Part shown: in pieces, positions 32,236-43,123 of the stretch
How positions within the stretch are numbered: the stretch's first letter is position 1
How the letters are laid out: every line of letters starts with the position of its first letter
Source: Saccopteryx bilineata
Taxonomy: Eukaryota; Chordata; Mammalia; Chiroptera; Emballonuridae
Length of the DNA: 64,000 bases
Direction: 5' to 3'
Assembly (NCBI RefSeq): GCF_036850765.1
Contig: NC_089491.1
Location: 132,858,266-132,922,265, forward strand
Translations under genes and position numbers: made by a program
Notes under the pieces: generated by a model
Database searches by the model: none
What the model was told of the DNA's origin: nothing
What the model saw: the letters and a program-made list of their open reading frames with translations, nothing else

Positions 32236-32887
32236 AGGTATCTGTCCAGTTTGCCCAACACCATTAGTTTAAAAGATTATCTTTACTTCATTGTATATTT
32301 TTACCTCGTGTGTGGATTTATTTCTGGGCTCTCTGTTCTGCTGTATTAACCTATGTGTCTTATGCCAGTACCATGCTGCTTTGATTACAATAGCCTTGTA
32401 TAGTTTGATATCAGGTAGCATGATACTTCCAACTTTGTTGTTCTTTCTCAATATTGCTTCTGCTATTCAGTTCTTTTGTGGTTCCATATAAATTTTAGAC
32501 TTGTTTCTTCTAGTTATGTATAAAATGCCATTGGTATTTTGATAGGGATTGCACTGAACTTACAGATTGCTTAGGTAGTGTGGACATTTTAATGATGTTA
32601 ATTCTTCCTGTCTTTGAGCATGGTGTATATTTCCACTTATTTGTATCTTCTTCAGTTGCTTTCCTCAGTATCTTATACTTTTCTGAGTACAGGTCTTACC
32701 TCCTTGGTTAAATTTATTTCTAGGTATTTTATTCTTTATGATGCAATTGTAAATGGGATAGTTTTCTTAATTTCTCTTTCTGAAAATTAATTATTAGTGT
32801 GTTAAAATGCAACCAATTTCTGTATATTAATTTTGTATCCTACTATTTTACTGAATTTATCAGTTCTAGTAGTTTTTAGGTGGAATT

Positions 32888-33044
32888 TTTTTTAATGTAT
32901 TGATTTTTAGAGAGAAGGGGGAGAGAGAAATGAGAGTAGGTGTTTCTCCTATGTGCCTTGACCAGGCAAGCCCAGGGCCCTGAACTGGCGACCTCACCAT
33001 TCCAGATCGCTGCTCCATCCACTGTGCCACCACAGGTCAGGCAC
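32888..33044 (-). mobile_element. Short tRNA SINE, minus
   Basis: About 157 bp in the ancient L1. A perfect duplication AGGTGGAATT lies at 32878-32887 and 33045-33054. Confidence 0.82.
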
Positions 33045-33226
33045 AGGTGGAATTGTTTAGGGTTCTTTACATATAATATTATGTTATCTGCAAATAATGA
33101 CAGTTTTCTTTTCCAATTTGGATGTGTTTTATTTCTTTTTCTTGTCTCATTGCTGTGGATTGGACTAATAACACTATGTTTAATAGAAGCAGTGAAAGTG
33201 GACATCCTTGTCTTGTTCCTGGTCTT

Positions 33227-33584
33227 TCTTTTCTTTTCTCTTCTTTTTTAATAAGAGGAGGGGAGATAGACAGACTCCCGCATACACTGTGACCGGGATC
33301 CACCTGCAAACCCCCATCTGGAGCTAATGTTCTGCCCACCTGGGGCCATGCTTGCAATTAAGCTTTTTCTAGCACCTGAGGCAGAGGCTCCACAGAGTCA
33401 TCCTCAGCACCCAGGGCCAATGCACTCAAACCAATCGAGACATGGGTGCAGGAGGGTATAGGGGGGAGGGAGAAGGGGTGGAAAAGTAGATAGTTACTTC
33501 TCCTGAGTGCTCTGAGCAGGAATCGAACCCAGGACATCTACATGCCAGGCTGATGCTCTACCACTGAGCAAACTGGCCAGGGCC
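33227..33584 (-). mobile_element. Old Rhin-1-like SINE, minus
   Basis: CTTGTTCCTGGTCTT at left and CTTGTTCCTGATCTT at right flank a diverged full-length copy (head complement CAAACTGGCCAGGGC). Confidence 0.8.
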
Positions 33585-36148
33585 TTGTTCCTGATCTTAA
33601 ATAAAAAGCTCAGCTTTTCATCATTAAGTATGATGTTAGCTGTGGGTTTTTTATACATGGCCTTTGTTATGTTGAGGTGCGTACCTTCTATCCATACTTT
33701 GCTGAGAATTTTATCATAAATGGTTGTTGGATTTTGTCAAATGCTTTATCTGCATCTATTGTTAGGATCATAATATTTTTATCCTTCATTTTGTTTCTGG
33801 GGTATATCACGTTAATTATTTGCAGATACTAAACCAGCCTTGCATCCCAGGAATAAATCTCACTTGAGCATGGTGTATGATGTTTTAACATATTGCTGAA
33901 TTTATTTTGCTAATATTTTGTTGCAGATTTTTACATCTGTGTTTATGAGGGATATTGACCTATAATTGCATATTTTTCAGAGTGTCTTTGTCTGGTTTCA
34001 GTATCAGAGTAATGTTGGCCTCATAAAATAAACTTGGGAGCCTTCTCTCCTCTTAAATTTTTGGAATAGTTTAAAAAGAATAAGTACTAATTCTTTGAAT
34101 TTTTGGTAAAATTCATCTATGAAGCTACTTGCCCAGTATTTTTTTTTCTCTTGGGAGTTTTTTTAATTACTGATTTTTGTTAGTAGTTATCAGTCTGTTC
34201 AGATTTTCTGCTTCTTCTTGAGTTAGTCTAAGAATATAGTATGTTTTAGGAGTTTGTTCATTTCTTCCAGGTTGTCCAACTTATTGGCATGTAATTGTAT
34301 AGTATTTCCTTATTCTTTGTATTTCTGTGGTGTCAGATGTCACTTCTGCTTTTTCACATTTTAGAATTACTACAGTTTTTACTTAGGTTTATGTTTTTGT
34401 CAACATTATTTACTTTGTGTGTGTGAGTATCCCTTAATTTATTGTTATAATTACACATGATATTCATACTTTTGTCTTTTAACCTTTGTATTAACTTTAT
34501 ATTTGATTGATCCACTGCTTTTACTAAGTCTTTGCCTTTGTCAGTGAGAATTTTCTTCTTGCCTATATAGCTTATTCATATTTTTTGTCTTTTCTTTCCC
34601 ATTTAACAAAGTCCCTTTAACATTTCTTACAATACTGGTTGAGTGGTGATGAATTTCTTTGGTGTTTTCTTGTCCAGGAAACCTTGTCTCTCCCTAGATT
34701 CTAAATGACATCTTGCTGGGTAGAGTAATCTTGGTTGCAGGTTTCTGCCTTTCATCACTGAGAATATTTTACTGTGTTTTCTTCCGGCCTGCAACGTTTC
34801 TCTTGAGAAATCAGCTGACCGTCTTATGGGAGCTCCCTCATAGGCATCTAACTGCTTTCCTCTAGCTATTTTTATGATTTTCTCTTTTTCTTTAACATTT
34901 CCCTTTTAATTATGATGTATCTTGATATGGGCCCCTTTTGGTTCATCTTGTTGGGACTCTGCACTTCTTGGAATTGTCTTTTTCCTTTGCCAGATTAGGG
35001 AAGGTATTATTTCTTCAAATAGGTTTACAATTCTTTTTTCTCTCTTTTCTCCTTCTGGTAACCCCTATGATGTGAATATTGGTATTTTTGGTATCCCAGA
35101 GGTCCCTTAAACTATTCTCATTCTTTAAAATTCTATTTCATTTTGCTGTTTTGATTAGGTGTTTTTGGCTACCTTGTCTTACAGATTGCTGATCTAATCT
35201 GCTGTTGATTCACTCTACTGTATTCTTCATTTCAGTTGTATTCTTTAATAACTTGTTCTGTTTTATGTGTTTGCTTTTGGCTTTTTTAAAAATTTATTTG
35301 TTAAAGTTCTCACTGAGTTCATCTATTCTTCCCCTAGGTTATCACCGAGGTTTTGAATTGCATATCTAGTAGGTTGCTTGCCTCCATTTCATTTAGTTCT
35401 TATTCTGGAATTTTGTCCTATTTCATTTGGGACATGTTTCTTTGTCTTCTCGTTTTACCAACTCCCTGTGTTTGTTTTTGTGTATTAGATAGATGTTACA
35501 TCTCCTGATCTTGACAGAGTGGCCTATGTAGAAGATGTCCTATGTTGATCAGTGGCACATTCTCCCTGGTCACTTGAGCCAGTAGTTCCCTGTGTGGGTT
35601 GTGTGTGCCCTCCTGCTATAGTTGGGCCTCTACTGCTGTTGGCATGAATGAGTGGGGTTAACCCTCAGGCTGAATGGCTGTGAGGGATGGCTGTGACTAC
35701 GGCAGATGAGCTCTTGTGCAAGTGCTTACCTCACAGAGTGGGAGTTGGGTTCTGGTGCCAGCCAAGTTACCCCTTCAGGTGTGTTGGTTGTGGAGCTGGT
35801 TGGGTTCTGTTCTGATATAATCTGAAGCCAGCCACTGAGTGTGTTGGTTCTGGAGCCTCTTGGTAATGGCTCCAATGCAGGCCAGGGTCAGCCACCATTT
35901 ATTTTGGACTTGTAGCTGCTTGGTAGGAGCTACAAAGTGATCTGTGATTGGTTGCTGCTTGTGCTACCTATGTTCCAGGCCAAGAAAGTCTGTCACTTAT
36001 GCCAGGCTCAGGGCCACCTGATGAGAATTACAATGCAGGTTGAGACTGATCACTGTTTGTGCAGGACTGGGACTGCTTAGCAAGAATTACAAGGCACACC
36101 AAGCTGGCTGTTGCTTGTTTCAGTTTGTGGACCTTTGAAAGACTTTAA

Positions 36149-36560
36149 GGCCCTGGCCGGTTGGCTCAGCGGTAGAGCGTCGGCCTGGCATGCGGGGGAC
36201 CCGGGTTTGATTCCCGGCCAGGGCACATAGGAGAGGCACCTATTTGCTTCTCCACCCCCCTCCCCTCCTTCCTCTCTGTCTCTCTCTTCCCCTCCCACAG
36301 CCAAGGCTCCATTGGAGCAAAGATGGCCCGGGCGCTGGGGATGGCTCCTTGGCCTCTGCCCCAGGCGCTGGAGTGGCTCTGGTCGCGCCAGAGCGACGCC
36401 CCGGAGGGGCAGAGCATCGCCCCCTGGTGGGCAGAGCGTCGCCCCTGGTGGGCGTGCCGGGTGGATCCCAGTAGGGCGCATGCGGGAGTCTGTCTGACTG
36501 TCTCTCCCCGTTTCCGGCTTCAGAAAAGAAAAAACAAAAACAAAACAAAAAACAAAAAAA
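36149..36560 (+). mobile_element. Young Rhin-1-like SINE, plus
   Basis: A complete copy with a textbook tRNA-like head at 36150-36224 (GCCCTGG pairs with CCAGGGC) and a CAAAACAAAA tail. The duplication GAAAGACTTT lies at 36137-36146 and 36561-36570. Confidence 0.9.
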
Positions 36561-37159
36561 GAAAGACTTTGAAAAAATCTGCAGTGTGAGCCAAGGTAGT
36601 TCCTCTTGTAGCGGAGCTGCTATAAGAGGCTTGGGCCCAGTGAGCAAGCTGGGTGGGTAAGTTCTCAAGGTGTCACCGGGGTGGGGTGAATGGTGGTAGT
36701 TAGGTTAGTGGAGAACACAGATTTGGTGCCTGCCTGCACCAGGCCAGTTGAATGGGAGAAAAGTTTAACAAAGGGACAGTGGCACCTGTGAATACCTCTG
36801 TCCCTAAAAAGAGTTGAGAGTTGTCCCATTCCCTGTCCCTCCAGCCCTCACCCTGAAATTAGTTAATTTAGGTCCTCCCCTTATGTTCCTGGTGCTTTTG
36901 GAGCTGCTGCTTCTGCTGGAACTTAGAGCAAGTGAGTTTGTGAGTGAGTGAGCTGTGTGTGGGTCCTTTCAGAGCAGCCCTTTGGTCCCTAGCAGCACTT
37001 TGTCTTTCTTAGGTGCAATTCCTGCTGTTTTTCACAGCCGAATATTATGGGGAGTCCTATTCCCAGCATCGGTGTCCTGGGCTGGGAAGCCAGCTGTGGG
37101 GCTAGAACTCCTCGCTCCTCAGAGGTGACCATGCAATGAAAGGTTTCTCCCAACTCTCT

Positions 37160-37520
37160 TTTTTTTTAATTCAGTGGGAGGAAGGGAGGCAGAGACAGAC
37201 TCCCGCATATGCCCTGACCAGGATCCAGCTGATTAGCCCACTAGGGGTCAGTGGTCTGCTCATCTGGGGCATTGCTCCATTGCTCAACAACTGAGCTGTT
37301 TCTAGCACCTGAGGCAAGGCCATGAAGCCATCCTCAGTGCCCAGGGCCAACTTGCTCCAACTGAGCCATGGCTGCAAGAGAAGAGAGAGACAGAGAGCAG
37401 TGAGAGGGAGAGGGGTGGAGAAGCAGATGGGAACTTCTCCTATGTGCCCTAACCAGGAATTGAACCCAGAATATCCACACCCCAGGCCAACGTTCTGCCA
37501 CTGAGTCAACCAGCCAGGGC
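37160..37520 (-). mobile_element. Old Rhin-1-like SINE, minus
   Basis: T-run at left, head complement at right (CAACCAGCCAGGGC). Same older subfamily as 185-555 and 10126-10466. Confidence 0.8.
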
Positions 37521-37678
37521 TGCATTTACTGTATTCACACACTTGTTTAGTCCCCCCTCCTTTACCATTAGCTGGATTTAGTTCCACACTTCCAGCAAAT
37601 AGAAAAAATGACAGTTGATAGCCTGTTCCTTTCAATATTAAGTCATAAAAAGATTGTGACTTAGCTCTTGCTCTAAGG

Positions 37679-38000
37679 CAGGGGTCGGGAACCTATGGCT
37701 CGCGAGCTAGATGTGGCTCTTTTGATGGTTGCATCTGGCTCGCAGACAAATCTTTAATAAAAAATAATAATAACATTAAAAATATAAAACATTATCATGT
37801 ATTACAGTCCAATCATTTCCTACTGCTCATGTTCATGGTTGAGGGTGGCTGGAGCCAATCACAGCTGTCCTTTGGGACACCACCACATTTTTATTGGATA
37901 ATGCATAACATACACAGGTCGTTGTATGGCTCTCACAGAATTACATTTTAAAATATGTGGCATTCATGGCTCTCTCAGCCAAAAAGGTTCCCGACCCCTG
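37679..38000. mobile_element. Non-autonomous hAT transposon, 322 bp, perfect ends
   Basis: The perfect 15-bp inverted repeats are CAGGGGTCGGGAACC and GGTTCCCGACCCCTG. The perfect 8-bp duplication CTCTAAGG lies at 37671-37678 and 38001-38008. This is the best-preserved DNA transposon in the window, so probably among the most recent of its class. It has no coding capacity. Confidence 0.95.
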
Positions 38001-38159
38001 CTCTAAGGGAAGCTGGCTGTCATGTTGTGAACTACCCTGTGGCCCTATGGAGTGGCCTCCAGCGGTAGCTAATAAGGAACTGAAGTCTTCAATCAATCCA
38101 CAAAGAGCCAAATCATACAGCACTAAGTGAGTAAGTTGGGAACACTTCTTCCCCTGGTT

Positions 38160-38361
38160 CAGTGGTTGGCAAACTCAGTCAGCAGAGCCAATATCAACAG
38201 TACAGCGATTGAAATTTCTTTTGAGAGCCAAATTTTTTAAACTATATAGGTAGGTACATTGTTATTAACTTAATTAGGGTACTCCTAAGCTGGCCAAAGA
38301 GCCTCACACAAGAGGCCAAAAAGCCGCATGTGGCTCATGAGCCGCGGTTTGCTGACCACTG
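38160..38361. mobile_element. Non-autonomous hAT transposon, 202 bp
   Basis: Ends CAGTGGTTGGCAAACTC and GTTTGCTGACCACTG, duplication CCCTGGTT (38152-38159) and CCCTGGCT (38362-38369). Same family as 13574-13783. It lies about 160 bp from the hAT at 37679-38000, which belongs to a different family. Confidence 0.88.
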
Positions 38362-38699
38362 CCCTGGCTAAATCTTCAAATGAGAACACAGTTCTGGTGA
38401 GCACCCTATCTGCAATCTCATGGGAGACCGTAAGCCAGTCATTCCATTTAGCCACACTCAAGATTACTGACCCATAGAAACTAAAATAACACATTTTTGT
38501 TGTTTTAAGCCACTAAGTTTTGGAATAATTTGTTATGCAGCCACAAATAATACATATTGTTTCTACTACCATTGAAGGAGGGTGGAGCCTAGGGCTGGCT
38601 GGGTGCATGTGGAGGTAGGGACAAGGTTGACTGGATATGAAGTCCGCGAAGGTTTTATTCTTCCCTGCTCTACTTGGGACATGTCAGAGTTGGTGCTAA
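38362..38699. other. Unique sequence
   Basis: About 340 bp in which I recognise nothing. The segment TTTTGGAATAATTTGTTATGC near 38520 resembles a fragment of an old mammalian LTR or LINE tail. Confidence 0.35.
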
Positions 38700-39084
38700 A
38701 ATTTTTTTTTTATGTGAGAGGAGGGGAGACAGACTTCTATCAATACATGCTTCTGGACCAGAATCCACCCAACAACCTCTGTCTGGGGCCAATGCTCAAA
38801 TCAACTGAGCTATCTACAGTGCCTAAGGCTGATGCTCAAATCTACTAAGCTATCCTCAGTGCCTGAGGCCAACACTTGAACTAACCAAACTATCCTCAGC
38901 ACCCAAGGCCAACACTTGAACCAGTTCGAGCCACTGGCTACAAAAAGGGAAGAAAGAGAGAAGAGGTAAAGGGAAGGGAAGAGAAGCAGATGGTTGCTTT
39001 TCATGTGTGCCCTGATCAGGGACCAAACCTGGGACTTCCACATGCCAAGATGACACTCTAGCCACTGAGCCAACCGGCCAGGGC
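38700..39084 (-). mobile_element. Old Rhin-1-like SINE, minus, with internal duplication
   Basis: T-run at left and head complement CAACCGGCCAGGGCC at right. Within it the phrase ATCCTCAGTGCCTGAGGCCAACACTTGAACT recurs in modified form (about 38813-38940), an internal tandem duplication of about 35-38 bp. Confidence 0.75.
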
Positions 39085-39330
39085 CTAGAAACCTTTTTAA
39101 TAAAAATATTTTATTTTGTAGACTTGAAGTAAGAACAACACTATAAATATTCACATACCCACCGCTTCATTCTCTATTTTTTTTCATTAAATATTTAATC
39201 TATATAAAAGTATATTTATCCTTGTTTTCTGTAACCCTTCTGTAAACATTTATTCTAAGAGTTTCTTTATAGAATATTTTGGATTTTCTACATAGACTAT
39301 TATGTCATTTATGAACAAAGACTCTGTATA

Positions 39331-39709
39331 CCTTTTTTTTCTTTCCTTTTTTTAATTTTGAGAGAGAGTGTGAGAGAGAGACAGGAAGGGAGGGAGTGGG
39401 TGAGATGCATCATGCATGGGAGAAGGTGAGAAGCATCAACTCAGAGTTGCTTTCACTTTAGTTGTATATTGAGCTTTTTGTATGTGCCTTGATTGGGGCC
39501 ATGCTGGTATCCTCTTGCTCAAGCTAGCAACCTTGGGCAACCTTTGGGCTCAAGCTGGGAAGCTTTGGGATCATGTAGACAATTACCCTACTCAAGCCAG
39601 TGACCCCACACTGCCAAGCCTGCGCTCAGAGCCAGCGACCTCAGGGTTTCACACTGGCAGCTTCTGCATTTAGGGCAGTGCTTTATCCACTGTGCCATCA
39701 CCAGACAGT
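39331..39709 (-). mobile_element. tRNA SINE, second family, minus
   Basis: GAGAGAGTGTGAGAGAGAGA stretch, GCTCAAGC body phrases and head complement CTGTGCCATCACCAGACAG. Diverged. Confidence 0.7.
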
Positions 39710-39719
39710 CTCCTTTTCT

Positions 39720-40272
39720 TGTCTTACTACATTATCTATGACTTATAATATGATGTTGAAAAGCAGTAACAAGAGGTTACATCCTCCCCTTTTTACTGAT
39801 TTTAATGGGAAAGTTTTGAGTTTCTCACCAATATCTATGATATTTTTGTACATATTTATCAGGTTGAGGAAATTCCCCTCTATTTCTTGTTTACTGAGAG
39901 TTTTATAACATACATTTTTGTCAAGTGCTTTTTCATGCATCTATTTATATGATTATGTGATTTTTCTTCTTTAGCCTGTTGTGATGGGTTACATTGATTT
40001 TTGAATGTCAAACTAGCCTTGCATTCTTGGGATAAATCTCACTTGGTCATGGTATACCATTTTCATATACAGTATTGTTGAATTTGACTTGCTAATACTT
40101 TATTGAGGTCTTTGCATCTTTATTCATGAGAGATATCAGTCTGTTGTGCTCTTGTAATATCGTTGTCTGATTTTAGGTAATGCAAGCCTCATAGAATGAC
40201 TTAGGAAATATTCCTTCTGTTTATACCTTCTGAAAGAGATTGTAGAGAATTGGTATAATTTCTTACTTAAAT
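39720..40272 (-). mobile_element. Old L1 ORF2 fragment, minus (right part after 47719)
   Basis: Diverged L1 ORF2 RT-region sequence. The duplicated phrase ACTTAAAT at 40265-40272 and 47719-47726 shows that the old L1 continues at 47727 after the younger L1 insertion. Confidence 0.65.
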
Positions 40273-40874
40273 ATTTTTTTGTTTTGTTTTTTTGGGTTTT
40301 TTAAATTTAATGTATTGGGTTTACATAGATTCTATTGTTGCCCTGAATGCTCCCCCCCACCCCGTATTCCCCTCAACATCTCCCTTGCCACCCTCCCAAC
40401 AGCGCCCTCCCCCCTTCCCTTCAGGTTTATCCCATCCTATCATCCCCTTTCCCTCTGTCCTCTTTTCCTCTGGTCCCTTTGATCCCTCCTCTGTTTCAAT
40501 TCCATTTCTCAGTTCACATTGTTCCTTGGATTCCTCAAATGAGTAAGGTCATATGATATTTTTCTTTCTCTGCCTGGCTTATTTCACTTAGCATAATATT
40601 TCACTTAGCATAATGTTGCAAAAGGTAATATTTCCTTCTTTTTCATGACCCCATAGTATTCCATTGTATATAAGTACCACAGCTTTTTAATCCACTTGTC
40701 TACTGATGGACACTTGGGCTGTTTCTAGATCTTCACTATTGTGAACAATGCTGCCATAAATATGGGGGTGCATTTCTTTTTTTGAATAAGTGATATGGTG
40801 ATCTTGGGGTGTATTCCTAAAAGTAGGATGGCTGGGTCAAAAGGCATATCCATTTTTAATTTTTTGAGGAATCT

Positions 40875-41373
40875 TCATACTGTTTTCCACAGTGGCTGCA
40901 CCAGTCTGCATTCCCACCAGCAGTACAGGAGGGTTCCCTTTTCTCCACATCCTTGCCAGCACTTATTCTGTGTTGTTTTGTTAATGAGTGCTGTTCTGAC
41001 TGGTGTGAGGTGGTATCTCATTGTAGTTTTAATTTGCATTTCTCTAATGATTAGTGGTGTTGAACATTTTTTCATCTGTCTATTGGCCATCTGTGTGTCC
41101 TCTTTGGAGAAGTGTCTATTCATTTCTTTTGTCCATTTTTTGATTGGATCGTTTGTCTTCCTGTTGTTGAGTTTTACAAGTTCTTTATAAATTTTGGTTA
41201 TTAACCCCTTATCAGACGTATAGTCGAATATGTTCTCCCATTGTGTGGTTTGTCTTTTTATTCTGTTCATATTGTATTTAGCTGTACAAACGCTTTTTAG
41301 TTTGATATAGTCCCATTTGTTTATCCTGTCTTTTATTTCACTTGCCCATGGAGATAAATCAGCAAATATATTG
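40875..41373 (-). pseudogene. L1 ORF2 C-terminal segment
   Basis: An open stretch carrying [36 protein letters not shown] and the Cys-rich [18 protein letters not shown] region of ORF2, followed by the [10 protein letters not shown] segment. The cysteine pattern (C-x3-C-x7-H/Y-x4-C type) of the ORF2 C-terminus is partly kept. It is separated from the rest of ORF2 by the mariner block at 41374-42251. Confidence 0.8.
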
Positions 41374-41654
41374 CTGAACAGAGAACCCAGAAATAAACCC
41401 ACAGTTTTATGGACAACTGATATTTGACAAAGGAGGTAAGGAAATACAATGGAGTAAAGACAGTCTCTTTAACAAATGGTGTTGGGAAAATTGGACAGCT
41501 ACCTGCAAAAAAAATAAAACTAGAGCACCAACTTACACCATTCACAAAAATAAACTCAAAATGGATAAAAGACTTAAATATAAGCCATGAAACCATGAGC
41601 ATCTTAAAAGATAACGTAGGCAGTAAGCTCACCGACATCTCTCGCAGCAATATA
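41374..41654 (+). repeat. Inverted duplicate of flanking L1 ORF2 sequence
   Basis: This 280-bp segment reads as L1 ORF2 on the plus strand, although the surrounding L1 is on the minus strand. Its inner part (about 41470-41650) is almost identical to the reverse complement of 42255-42430. They share private variants, such as a run of eight A followed by TAAAACTAGAGC, and GATAACGTAGG. It ends exactly at the mariner. The outer 95 bp instead resembles other L1 copies such as 23065-23165. Confidence 0.85.
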
Positions 41655-42251
41655 CAGTGTGTACGTAAAGTCATGGTGCACTTTTGACCGGTCACAGGAA
41701 AGCAACAAAAGATGATAGGAATGTGAAATCTGCACCAAATAAAAGGAAAACCCTCCCAGTTTCTGTAAGATGATGTGGCAGCATGTGCACATGCACAGAT
41801 GATGACATAACACTGTGTATACAGCGGAGCAGCCCATGGCCATGCCAGTCTAGATATGGATGGTACAGAGGAAAGTTCAGTGTGTTCTGTGGCTCGATAA
41901 ATTCAAATCCATGACCAAAGTGCAACGTGAATATCAGCGTGTTTATAGTGAAACGCAACCACATAGGAATAACATTACTCAGTGGAATAAGCAGTTGAAG
42001 GAAACCGGCAGTTTGGTGGAGAAACCCCGTTCTGGTAGGCCATCAGTCAGTGATGAGTCTATAGAGGCTATACAGGATAGCTACCTAAGGAGCCATAAAA
42101 ATTCTGTGCATGAGCCCACATTGAACTGTACTGAATAGGTATGAAACTGGGAGAGTTTTCCTTTAATTTGGTGCAGATTTCACATTTCTATCATCTTTTG
42201 TTGCTTTCCTGTGACTGCTCAAAAGTGCACCATGACTTTACGTACACACTG
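41655..42251. mobile_element. Mariner transposon, deleted, long inverted repeats (597 bp)
   Basis: Ends CAGTGTGTACGTAAAGTCAT and its complement begin inverted repeats of about 105 bp with few mismatches. An internal transposase remnant is on the plus strand. The flank is TATA on the left and AATATT on the right, so the canonical TA duplication is blurred by the adjoining inverted duplication. Confidence 0.85.
41863..42138 (+). pseudogene. Mariner transposase N-terminal remnant
   Basis: About 90 codons matching the N-terminal helix-turn-helix DNA-binding region of Tc1/mariner transposases. Visible pieces are QCVLWLDKFKS, VQREYQRVYSE, ITQWNKQLKETGS and the linker-type motif PRSGRPSVSDES, followed by IQDSYLRSHKNSV. 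The catalytic DDD/DDE domain is absent, so the copy is non-autonomous. It is too short and too tightly bounded by transposon ends to be a host gene. Confidence 0.85.
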
Positions 42252-43123
42252 AATATTGCTGCCAGAGATGTCGGTGAGCTTACTGCCTACGTTATCTTTT
42301 AAGATGCTCATGGTTTCATGGCTTATATTTAAGTCTTTTATCCATTTTGAGTTTATTTTTGTGAATGGTGTAAGTTGGTGCTCTAGTTTTATTTTTTTTG
42401 CAGGTAGCTGTCCAATTTTCCCAACACCATTTGTTCAAGAGACTGTCTTTACTCCATTGTATGCTCTTACCTCCTTTATCAAAAATCAATTGTCCGTAAA
42501 TGTGTGGGTTTATTTCTGGGTTCCTTTGTTCTGTTCCATTGATCTATATGCCTGTTCTTATGCCAGTACCAAGCTGTTTTGAGTACAATGGCCTTGTAGT
42601 ATAATTTGATATCAGAAAGTGTGATACCTCCCACTTTATTCTTCTTTTTCAAGATTGCTGAGGCTATTCATGTTCTTTTTGGTTCCATATAAATTTTATG
42701 TGTTCTATATCTTTGAAGTATGTCATTGGTATTTTAATTGGTATTGCATTGAATTTATAAATTGCTTTGAGTAATATAGACATTTTAATGATGTTTATTC
42801 TTCTTAACCATGAGCATGGTATATGCTTCCACTTGTTTGTATCTTTCTTGGTTTCTTAATGTTTTATAATTTTCTGGGTACAAGTCTTTAATCTCCTTGG
42901 TTAAATTTACTCTTAGATACTTTATTTATTTATTTATTTTTTGGTTGTAATAGTGAAGGGGATTGTTTCCTTAATTTCTCTTTCTGACAGTTCATTGTTA
43001 GTGTATAAAAATGCCTCTGATTTCTGAGTATTAATTTTATATCCTGCCACCTTGCTGAATTCATTTATCAGGTCCAGTAGTTTTTTGACTGAGACTATAG
43101 GGTTTTCTATATACAATATCATA

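Larger units (their letters stand above)
28840..37150 (-). mobile_element. Ancient L1, minus, nearly full length, many insertions
   Basis: Minus-strand L1 sequence runs from an old 5' UTR (about 37100-35110) through ORF1 (about 35100-34600) and ORF2 (about 34500-30600) to a 3' UTR at about 28840-29005. The 3' UTR includes the complement of TTTCCAGTGTACAACATAATG. It is far more diverged than the other L1s and no frame exceeds about 100 codons. It is interrupted by an hAT (29014-30235), a piggyBac MITE (31874-32135) and SINEs, and continuous L1 sequence is restored when these are removed. Confidence 0.75.

Noticed and set aside
36150..36224. Genuine tRNA genes at the many GCCCTGG...CCAGGGC heads
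   Set aside because: Each is followed by a constant 280-300 bp SINE body, an A-tail and a target duplication, so these are SINE heads and not cellular tRNA genes.
40279..40556. Three overlapping Pro/Ser-rich frames
   Set aside because: They are readings of the C-rich complement of an L1 3' UTR tract.
41863..42138. SETMAR-like domesticated mariner gene
   Set aside because: Only the DNA-binding region remains, it lies between mariner inverted repeats, and there is no SET domain or exon structure nearby.
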